This document shows, one piece after another, positions 1-6,900 of a stretch of 11,139 nt of DNA; position 1 is the first letter of the stretch, and the number at the start of each line of letters is the position of its first letter. The stretch is from the NCBI GenBank assembly GCA_002505805.1, contig DAWB01000030.1, positions 2,354 to 13,492 on the forward strand. Reading direction: 5' to 3'. The notes beneath the pieces were generated by a model. That model did no database searches. It was given only the letters and a program-made list of their open reading frames with translations, and was not told the origin of the DNA. This DNA is from Methanosaeta sp. UBA80 (GTDB lineage Archaea > Halobacteriota > Methanosarcinia > Methanotrichales > Methanotrichaceae). Position numbers and translations under genes: made by a program.

Positions 1-446
1 TAAGTGGCAGTGAATGGTTAATCCAAATAAGAATTGCTTACAATCTAATAAGATCAGCGCAGCTAAGGGCTAAGGAAGGCCATCCTTCAGATATTGTCAT
101 CCTTGTTCCGAATAAGAACTACGGAGCTACTGCGATAAAAAGTTTTGAAGACGATGGGATTGAAGCAAATCATGTTTTTGAAGACGATCTTGAAAGGAGG
201 AGCCATCGAAATAAAAAAGCATTTTGGCTCGGAGATAGCCGCCTCAAAATGTGCACTTATCATAGCTTTAAAGGATGGGAATCAAGGCACGTTATCTTAT
301 TGATACCCGAAAAATGGGATTTTGCTAGTTTAGACTCACTTGTTTATACCGCGATAACCAGAACTCGTGAAAACATAATTGTATTAAATTGTAATAATAA
401 GTATATGGATTTCGGGGAAAATTACCCCTCAGATTGGGAAGATTGA
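1..446 (+). CDS. UvrD/Rep-like superfamily 1 helicase, C-terminal part (partial, 5' end outside window)
   Basis: An open frame runs from base 3 to the TGA at 444-446, giving about 147 residues with no start needed inside the window. The segment reading DIVILVPNK resembles the start of the second RecA-like domain of UvrD-type helicases (motif IV region). CTYHSFKGWESRHVILL fits motif V, where related proteins have a T-H-x-(S/F)KG-E pattern. LVYTAITRTREN fits motif VI with its arginines. The protein ends about 30 residues after motif VI, as in short UvrD-C domains. Family members unwind DNA in a 3'-5' direction using ATP; many occur in repair or in defence loci, often fused to nuclease domains such as NERD. 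Walker A and any N-terminal partner domain lie to the left, so the subfamily is unknown. The gene is A+T-rich, unlike the convergent operon beside it. The family call is fairly secure, the role is not. Confidence 0.82.
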   Translation, partial: SGSEWLIQIRIAYNLIRSAQLRAKEGHPSDIVILVPNKNYGATAIKSFEDDGIEANHVFEDDLERRSHRNKKAFWLGDSRLKMCTYHSFKGWESRHVILLIPEKWDFASLDSLVYTAITRTRENIIVLNCNNKYMDFGENYPSDWED

Positions 447-521
447 GATAATGGAGACGAATTCGCCGGGCTGAGCGTGGAAGATCTCTGCCAGGATCTC
501 CTTGGACGTCTGCAGCTCCAT
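429..521 (-). pseudogene. possible remnant of a small gene (N-terminal fragment)
   Basis: A minus-strand frame with ATG at 521 (an alternative ATG lies in frame at 536) encodes 30 residues starting MELQTSKEILAEIFHAQ. This part looks like genuine protein: a short amphipathic helix with G+C-rich codon third positions. After about residue 22, near base 455, the frame enters A+T-rich DNA that is the reverse of the 3' end of the helicase gene, and it soon stops at 431-429. The picture fits a small gene cut at an insertion or recombination joint. I have a vague impression of similar short archaeal proteins with an EILAEIFH-type segment, but cannot confirm it. Chance is a real alternative: a plus-strand frame over roughly 468-650 is also open and G+C-rich at third positions. 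Confidence 0.25.
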
Positions 522-624
522 GGCCCTGCTTACCATCGGCCTGGCCAGGAATGGGCTGCGTGAGATGGCGGCCCGCGAGCTCAAGGCCAGGGATTTCTGC
601 AGAGCCTATTGCATGCTCTCATTC
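447..624. other. convergent intergenic gap, no clear terminator
   Basis: This 178-base gap separates the ends of two converging genes. It is G+C-rich like the operon on its right, and the change from A+T-rich sequence falls at about 447-470. I see no T-run or strong hairpin that would act as a terminator for either gene. Apart from the possible gene remnant listed separately, I recognise nothing in it. Confidence 0.5.
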
Positions 625-3600
625 CTACTCGCTCTCAAACCCATGGCTTGAAAACTTCAATTGGCGGCTGTTTTCCGTGACCGTCCGCCTGACGCCATCA
701 GGAACTCCTCCAGGCACTATTGCTTCTATCTCCAGGGTCACATGCACCTGGGCATCGGGCAATCCGACCAGATGAGCGATTACTTCATCTGCGATTCTGC
801 TTGCATCCAAGCCTACACGAGCTGCATTTAATACAACGTTTCCATGGAAATGCCCTGGTAGGACATGAGGCATCGGTTGAACTGGCCGGTCAATTTCACC
901 AGCAGTCACATGACCTATGCTTGTTTGAGCTTCTGCCCCAATGGTGACTGCTCCAGTGGAGCCAATTTCCTTGCTCTTTTGCTGCCGCTCAATATCCAGC
1001 TGTCTTCGTGCTATCTCGGGTTTGACAAGCATGCCAGGAGGATTATCTTCGGGGAGAGACACGCTCTGAGCTGCTCTCAAACCTCTGAATCGCCTGGAAG
1101 CTTCATCAAAGCTGTCTGCATAAGCGAAGGAATCCTCCTCCCAGGTGAGGAGCCGCAAACCGTCAAGAACCGCCTCCACCAATACTGATGGACTCTTCAG
1201 CCGGGGAAGGTAAACATAGCGGGCAAAATCCTCTAAAAGCAGCTTTATAGAAACGTAGTCACCTCGCCATAGGGGAACTCTATCCATTTCCATCCGGAGG
1301 TTTGTGCCGGCCAGGGTGGTGACCAGAAGTTCCTCTTTGTGCAACCTTTTGCTAGCTCTGACTGCCATAGGGCCGTTTCCTTGCAGACGTATAGCATCCC
1401 ATTCGACGCTGTCCTGTGGACTGGCCTGGATGGGCACAAGCAGCCACTGAAAGATTTCCGGTAGAAGTGCCCCTACTGCATCGCTTGCCTCTTGCCTTCG
1501 CACATCGGCCTGCCGGACCTGCTGGGCGGAAAGGTCAAGGGTCTCCTTTTCCTGGAGAATAGACTCCCAGGCCATGTATAGACAGACGGCCTCTTCCAGA
1601 TCCTGAAGCTTGGTCTTGTCTGAAGCAAGGAAGAGCAGAGAGTTACGGAAGCGACGCGGAGAGCTGCCCCGGAACTCGTAAATGCTTCGGGCTTCGGCCA
1701 GTGCGGGACTGCTAGGATCTTTGATGTGAGGTGTACCAGGTCCCAAAACCACCAGCCCGGCCTCCAGATCATCGGGCACATCGCTGCCTGACTGGGGGAA
1801 AGGATGGATGCGCGGGAAATCCCCCATCTGGCGCAGGTCTGCTTTCACTCTTTTTTCAATCTCACGATATGCTTTGTCCGAATCTCGTTTAAGCTGCTCC
1901 GCCCTGTCCTCGGCCAGCTTGGTCACTGTGGGATGAATTGAGTACCAGTAACGACTGCCGTCCTGATAAAGGAACGTGGCCGCTCTGGCCAGTTGACGCA
2001 GGGCATCTCCGAAGACCGCAGGTGATTCACCAGGCATAATGCAGCCTAGCTTAATTCTGCGATCCTCAAGGCCTCTGTGGGCAGCAGTGGTTGTGGGAGC
2101 TGAGCCCAGGTAAACTGTCCGGGCTACCCGGCGGAATGCAGAAAATTTTCCGAGGTTTGGAACCTCGCCGTCCAGACGTACGGGAAGAGAGGCCTGTCCA
2201 TCGATATCCTTCTCGATGACTGGGGCCCAGTTGTCAGAGAGATAGCGGGTGAGCTCAAACTGAATGTGCGGATCATCTAAGGGAATTGTGGAAGGCAGGA
2301 TGAGCGGGTTCTTGTCTCCCTTTTCCCAGAGGCTATGAATCACTGCGGCCATGAGGCGCAGAACGCCCCGTGTGCGGTGGAAGTTGAGCAAAGAAGACCA
2401 GTCGGTATAAAGCCGGTCGAAGATCTCGGGGTGGATGGGATAGGCGGCTTTGATGCGCTCTTCATATTCCGTTTCGAAGCACTCAGGAGGGAACTCATTT
2501 CGCTGAGTTCGGTAAAGGTCGGCAAAGGCGCGGGCCACCACATCTCTTGACTTGTACTGTTCGGGGTCGGCAAAATGCTCAAAGAGCCTTCGGCGCACGA
2601 TCTCGAAGCTCTCCTCTGCCGAGGCAGGCCGCCAGGAGGATTCTACCCGCCCAATGACATTGCTCAGGCGCTCCAGGGCTTCTCGGCCTCGAATTCCTCC
2701 CAGTTCCGAATCTTCAGCCTGATGGCGAGTCGAGCTTCCTGTGTCGGAGGCAGGCAGGCTTATGACCACAAGGCAACGGTTAGCCAGCTTGGCCGATTCA
2801 GTAAGATTTTGGGCGAAGGTGAAGTGGGTCTCGAAGCTACCGCCGGGAAGTTCGGAAGAGTCGTGAAGCTGCCGGGCATAGGCTACCCACTCATCAATGA
2901 GGATTAGGCATGGTGCATAGTCATTGAAGAGCTGGCGCAGCACGTCGCCTGGATTGGTAGCCTTCTCGTCATCGGCTTGCACTCGCTCGAAGGCTTTGTG
3001 AGCTTCGGCCAGGCCGCCAGCCGCAAAGCCTAGTTGCCAGGCCAGCTCACCCCAAATGGTTCTGACCACAGTGCCATCGGCCTTGGTCACAGGGTTTCCC
3101 GGAGAGATGCGGTTGCCCACCAAGACGACGCGTCTCACTGCGGGAAGGGACTTCACTTCTGCCTCATTTAGGATCTCCTCAATGCCAGGGAGTTGAGAGG
3201 GCGACATTCCGGAGAAGAGGTGGTACAAGGCTAGCATGGAATGGGTTTTCCCGCCTCCGAAGTTTGTCTGAAGCTGCACTACGGGATCGCCTCTATCACC
3301 GGAGAACCTTTGCACCGCTCCCACGAGGAGCTGGCGAAGGCTTTCTGTTAAGTAAGTGCGACGGAAGAACTCCACAGGACTCTTGTACTCGTCGCTTCCT
3401 TCGCCCAGGTAGACCTGCCAGAGGTCTGCGGCGAACTCCGCCTGTTGATAGCGTCCGCTGGAGACATCAGGGTGAGGATTCACAACCTCTCGCCAGGGCC
3501 GGAGAGTTCCTGCCGCCGCTCCCTCAATGAGCGATCCTCCCGCTTTGCGCTTCTCACCCCGCACCTGCTCATCGTACCTCTGGCGAAGCAGCTCCAGCTT

Positions 3601-3999
3601 CATGCGCTCCACCTCATCGGCCTCAGGAGCGGATACGGCAAGGAGCAGCCGGGATGCCGAGTCCAGGGCTCGGTAGGTGTCGTCCGTGGAGAATGGCTCC
3701 ATATGAGCCCATTTGTTTCGGCAGTCTCGCAGCTCGGAGACCAGGCTTCGCTCTGAGAAGCCCAGCGTCCGCCGGAAGGTCTCGTTCCATATTTCCCACA
3801 TGAGCTTGAGAAGCGCAGCCGGATCCCACTGGGTGATATGCCGATCGGTCATATTCTGCTCTTCTGAGAATCGCTGCAAAGCATCCATGCTCATAGCACC
3901 AGATAACAGGGAGGCCTTCACCTCACGGTCAACAAACGGTCCTAGGCCGGTCTGAAGAAGCTCCAGGGCTCTTCCCACCCTCTCTCGGTTGGTTGCCAT
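625..3999 (-). CDS. DUF499 AAA-like ATPase with N-terminal Swt1-type HEPN domain
   Basis: This 1124-residue protein is full length for the DUF499/COG1483 family. Residues 5-145 match the Swt1-type HEPN domain, with RDCRNKWAH at 91-99 giving the R-x4-H motif (R94, H99) seen in HEPN ribonucleases. The ATPase core follows: Walker A NFGGGKTH at 246-253, Walker B LILIDEW with D369 and E370, a strand ending SLPASDTG near 414-421, and an arginine-rich segment FHRTRGVLRLM at 540-550 that may supply an arginine finger. The conserved C-terminal segment (about 1050-1124, with HFHGNVVLN and LKFSSHGFE) is intact. The start is supported by GGGAGGT 7 bases upstream, lying inside the last codons of the methylase gene. 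It is the last gene of the operon. The role in Hma-like defence is known only by association; whether it is a sensor, a motor or an effector through HEPN is inference. Confidence 0.9.
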   Translation of the reverse strand: MATNRERVGRALELLQTGLGPFVDREVKASLLSGAMSMDALQRFSEEQNMTDRHITQWDPAALLKLMWEIWNETFRRTLGFSERSLVSELRDCRNKWAHMEPFSTDDTYRALDSASRLLLAVSAPEADEVERMKLELLRQRYDEQVRGEKRKAGGSLIEGAAAGTLRPWREVVNPHPDVSSGRYQQAEFAADLWQVYLGEGSDEYKSPVEFFRRTYLTESLRQLLVGAVQRFSGDRGDPVVQLQTNFGGGKTHSMLALYHLFSGMSPSQLPGIEEILNEAEVKSLPAVRRVVLVGNRISPGNPVTKADGTVVRTIWGELAWQLGFAAGGLAEAHKAFERVQADDEKATNPGDVLRQLFNDYAPCLILIDEWVAYARQLHDSSELPGGSFETHFTFAQNLTESAKLANRCLVVISLPASDTGSSTRHQAEDSELGGIRGREALERLSNVIGRVESSWRPASAEESFEIVRRRLFEHFADPEQYKSRDVVARAFADLYRTQRNEFPPECFETEYEERIKAAYPIHPEIFDRLYTDWSSLLNFHRTRGVLRLMAAVIHSLWEKGDKNPLILPSTIPLDDPHIQFELTRYLSDNWAPVIEKDIDGQASLPVRLDGEVPNLGKFSAFRRVARTVYLGSAPTTTAAHRGLEDRRIKLGCIMPGESPAVFGDALRQLARAATFLYQDGSRYWYSIHPTVTKLAEDRAEQLKRDSDKAYREIEKRVKADLRQMGDFPRIHPFPQSGSDVPDDLEAGLVVLGPGTPHIKDPSSPALAEARSIYEFRGSSPRRFRNSLLFLASDKTKLQDLEEAVCLYMAWESILQEKETLDLSAQQVRQADVRRQEASDAVGALLPEIFQWLLVPIQASPQDSVEWDAIRLQGNGPMAVRASKRLHKEELLVTTLAGTNLRMEMDRVPLWRGDYVSIKLLLEDFARYVYLPRLKSPSVLVEAVLDGLRLLTWEEDSFAYADSFDEASRRFRGLRAAQSVSLPEDNPPGMLVKPEIARRQLDIERQQKSKEIGSTGAVTIGAEAQTSIGHVTAGEIDRPVQPMPHVLPGHFHGNVVLNAARVGLDASRIADEVIAHLVGLPDAQVHVTLEIEAIVPGGVPDGVRRTVTENSRQLKFSSHGFESE

Positions 4000-4002
4000 A
4001 AA

Positions 4003-6900
4003 TCATACCTCCCATTTTGTCTGGGCATCCTTGCCATGTGCTGATCTATTTGCCGATCCCAACAATGCAGTGCTCTGTCTGGCAAGGCGGGCTATCTCCG
4101 GCCAGCCCAAGACCAAAGCGTTATATGACTGGGCCTCTTGAGAGCGGTTCTTCTTCTCGCTAAGGTTGAAGAGGCGGTAGGCCAGGTCGCGGGCCAGATC
4201 TGCTCTAAAGTCCAGGCGGCGCAAAATGTCGGCAGTGGCCGGGTCGCCCAGTTTCTCGTAGTAGTAGAGACGCAAGAGCTGGTGCACCACCTCCCAGACG
4301 GGCAGCCTGCGGTCGTCTTCCGGCTGCCAGTCAGCAGAAAGTTCCTGGGGGCGCAGCAGGCGCACCTTGCCTCCTTTGGAGTGAAGAATGCCCGCCTCTA
4401 CCATGCCGGGAACCGAGGTCACTTTGGCTTTGCTGAGCAGCTCGGCCTCGCCGAAGTCGCCCTCTGCGAAACCGTGCTGCTCGAACCAGGCGATGGCCCA
4501 GCGAGTGTCATTGTCAAACTCATCCTCATTTTCAGACAAGAGCTCCGTCAAAACGCGGTTGATGAGGGCAAGGGCCGTCCTTACGCTCATAGGCCGACCG
4601 CTGGCCTCCAGGATGCGGCTGTAGCTGGAGTAGATGGCCATGCCTGGTCCGATGGCCGCCTGGGCAAAGTCCACAGGAGCGATGTTACCCTCCTGCAAAT
4701 GGCGCAAAGCACCGGGCAGCTCGCGCTTGAGCTGGGCAATGAAAGATCTTCGGTCGGTCTGTTGAGCATCCGGGGGCCTGGGGCGGCAGGCTAGAACGAT
4801 GTACGAGGCGAGGGCATTTGCGCTAATGGCCCTCATGCGCCAGGCTTGCGAAGCCCGTACCGGCCAGGTTGCGGTGATCTGGAAGCCCGTGCCAATGAGC
4901 GCCTCCAAAAGTGTTTCCCAACCGGTGGTGCGGTCGATGGTACTGCCGTTGCTCTCATTCTCAATCACCTCGTCCGTCCCACTCTCCTCGTCATCCTGCT
5001 TGAAGGCATAGTAGACGGTGAGCGGGAACCGCGGGTCCATCCTCTCCCGAAGTGCAGCAAAGGCCCGTCTGAAGCCTGTCTCGAAGTGTTCCCTGGCCTT
5101 CTGTCGATCACCTCCGAAGCGCTCCGGGGCAGCAGTCAGCTCTTCTGCTTTCGGAACAAGGACGGTGCTGAAGAGATCTGGACAAATATCGCCCACCGTT
5201 CGCCTCAGCCATACATAGAAGAAGTCGGACAGGGAGGCGTAGCCGATGTTGTCGTAGTAGGGTGGATCGGTGCTGACCAGGAGAGACTCAAGGCCATCCG
5301 CACCTGCAGCGGCATCTATCTGGCGAGCATGGCCTTGAATACATGAGCCGTCCGTCATCACCTGGATGCAATCGGCCACATAGTCACTGCAGGTTACCCA
5401 ACCACCGACCGATTCGCCCAAGATGTTGGCCTCCGCAAAGTCCCAGACCATCGGAATTGCTTGACGTCCGAAAAGGTTCATGACTTTTTGATTGCTTGGG
5501 CTCCACCGGCATAGCGCATTGTTGAAATCAGCGCATCGATCCAATGCTAGTGCGAGAAAAGTAGCGATGCTGCGGGCGTATGCCTCTTTATTTTCCGCAG
5601 AAAGCCCAGCAGATAACGCATCCCTTCGAACGTCCGCCCCGATCTCTTCTATCAGGTCAGAAAGCTTCACCATCGCTGTGAGCTGACGGGGGTTGAATAT
5701 TTGCCAATGCTTTTTAAATCCGTATTTCTGAATGCGGAAACCCAGAGCCACCTCAGGCAGGTCTGATTCAGGAAAATTAGATGGCACAGCTGATTGAGCC
5801 GACTCATCATGTTCCTGGGTTGCTGGGAGATAATTGCGACCACGAGGAACCTCTGCCACAATGGCAATCATTGCGGAGCTGAGACGTCCCTTTTCTCCTT
5901 GACCGCGAATGTAATCAAAGGGCATCGGAACATCGGAGAGCAGGCAGTAAAAACCTCCGCCACCGCTCTTCGTTCCCGCCTTCACAGCAGCACGATCTCC
6001 AGGCAGGCCTGTACGCACGGCAAAACGCCAGCTCCCTGTTGCCCTGTCCACCACCGGCTCAAGCCAGGTCTCCTTTCCCTTTTTATTGGACAGCCAAAAG
6101 GTGCTCATGAGTGGTACATATACCCCACGGGCAGCAGGGTTCGGGCTTTGCACTGTCCGGGCCCAGATCCAGGCGATGACCGACAGCTCCTTGCCTACGA
6201 AGGCTTTTAGATCAGGCCGATCCAGAGCCATTTCCTCAGTGACGCGCACGGGCGGGTAGAGGTGGCCGATCTTTTCCCGCGCTCTTTCTAGTATTACCCG
6301 TCCGTAATAGCGCACATCAGTAGCTAATCCCTCATTACCCCGCCAGGAGCCCTCCCCGAGTTGCTTGTTTCTCTCTTCGGGATTCACGGGCGGCCTGTCC
6401 GCCCATCGAGATGCTATCTCTAGGTTGCATCGGTTAAGCAGCACTGCCACGGGATTGAGGTCTCCGGCATGTGCCTCCAACCCCAGCCGGGCAGCTTCCA
6501 GGGGTATCGAGCCGCCGCCGGCAAAGGGATCGAAGAGAACTGGAAGGCGTCCGTCGCAATGCTTTCGCATCTCCTCTCCGGCCTCGGCATAGACCTCTGG
6601 GTGCTTATGCAACTGCTTTTGCATCATGCGCTTTATGATTGCAAAGAGCCGGCTTCGCTCAGCCGCCTGCATCTCCTCAGTAGGAAACCTTTCCGGATGG
6701 CTGCTGGGATCGTCCACCACCGATGCGAAGATCACCGCACGGGAGACAGGCAAGGGCAGTCGAGCCCACCAGTGGTGAATTCCTTTGGGATGCGGCCCAA
6801 TGCCTGGCATCTTATCATAGGCAGAAGCGTCATTGATTTCGGCCAGCGGTAGGGCCACTTCGATCAGCTTTTTCTTGATACTATCATTACTAGAGATCAT
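4003..6900 (-). CDS. DUF1156-family DNA methyltransferase (adenine-specific type, COG1743-like)
   Basis: This 965-residue protein begins with the DUF1156 segment (about residues 10-65, including HPKGIHHWWARLPL). The AdoMet-binding motif I is LFDPFAGGGSIPLEAARLG at 122-140, and the catalytic motif IV is DPPY at 545-548, in the context STDPPYYDNIGYASLSDFF. DPPY enzymes methylate exocyclic amino groups, N6-adenine or N4-cytosine. The roughly 415 residues between motifs I and IV could hold the target-recognition region, since no separate specificity subunit is present. The zinc-ribbon cysteines of classical COG1743 members are mostly replaced here (S252, R258, C319, S322). The C-terminus, with YNALVLGWPEIARLA near 925-940, is complete. 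The start ATG overlaps the helicase stop as ATGA and has GGAGGAG 5 bases upstream. The enzyme likely marks host DNA for this operon's defence system; the target site cannot be read from sequence. Confidence 0.93.
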   Translation of the reverse strand: MISSNDSIKKKLIEVALPLAEINDASAYDKMPGIGPHPKGIHHWWARLPLPVSRAVIFASVVDDPSSHPERFPTEEMQAAERSRLFAIIKRMMQKQLHKHPEVYAEAGEEMRKHCDGRLPVLFDPFAGGGSIPLEAARLGLEAHAGDLNPVAVLLNRCNLEIASRWADRPPVNPEERNKQLGEGSWRGNEGLATDVRYYGRVILERAREKIGHLYPPVRVTEEMALDRPDLKAFVGKELSVIAWIWARTVQSPNPAARGVYVPLMSTFWLSNKKGKETWLEPVVDRATGSWRFAVRTGLPGDRAAVKAGTKSGGGGFYCLLSDVPMPFDYIRGQGEKGRLSSAMIAIVAEVPRGRNYLPATQEHDESAQSAVPSNFPESDLPEVALGFRIQKYGFKKHWQIFNPRQLTAMVKLSDLIEEIGADVRRDALSAGLSAENKEAYARSIATFLALALDRCADFNNALCRWSPSNQKVMNLFGRQAIPMVWDFAEANILGESVGGWVTCSDYVADCIQVMTDGSCIQGHARQIDAAAGADGLESLLVSTDPPYYDNIGYASLSDFFYVWLRRTVGDICPDLFSTVLVPKAEELTAAPERFGGDRQKAREHFETGFRRAFAALRERMDPRFPLTVYYAFKQDDEESGTDEVIENESNGSTIDRTTGWETLLEALIGTGFQITATWPVRASQAWRMRAISANALASYIVLACRPRPPDAQQTDRRSFIAQLKRELPGALRHLQEGNIAPVDFAQAAIGPGMAIYSSYSRILEASGRPMSVRTALALINRVLTELLSENEDEFDNDTRWAIAWFEQHGFAEGDFGEAELLSKAKVTSVPGMVEAGILHSKGGKVRLLRPQELSADWQPEDDRRLPVWEVVHQLLRLYYYEKLGDPATADILRRLDFRADLARDLAYRLFNLSEKKNRSQEAQSYNALVLGWPEIARLARQSTALLGSANRSAHGKDAQTKWEV
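4007..4013 (-). promoter_or_regulatory. ribosome-binding site of the DUF499 ATPase gene
   Basis: GGGAGGT on the minus strand, 7 bases before the ATG at 3999. It sits in the last codons of the methylase, whose TGA (4005-4003) lies between the site and the start, so the two genes are probably translationally linked. Confidence 0.65.

Noticed and set aside
460..465. GAATTC near the composition switch as a cloning joint
   Set aside because: A single six-base site is expected by chance in a window of this length, and no vector sequence is visible.
468..650. Plus-strand open frame across the convergent gap and the end of the ATPase gene
   Set aside because: It has G+C-rich third positions but no clear start signal, overlaps the conserved ATPase C-terminus, and gives no recognisable protein. 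It is kept only as an alternative to the minus-strand remnant.
4138..4794. Long plus-strand open frame (218 codons) opposite the methylase gene
   Set aside because: Antisense to the conserved C-terminal part of the methylase. The translated sequence has no recognisable domain and no convincing ribosome-binding site.
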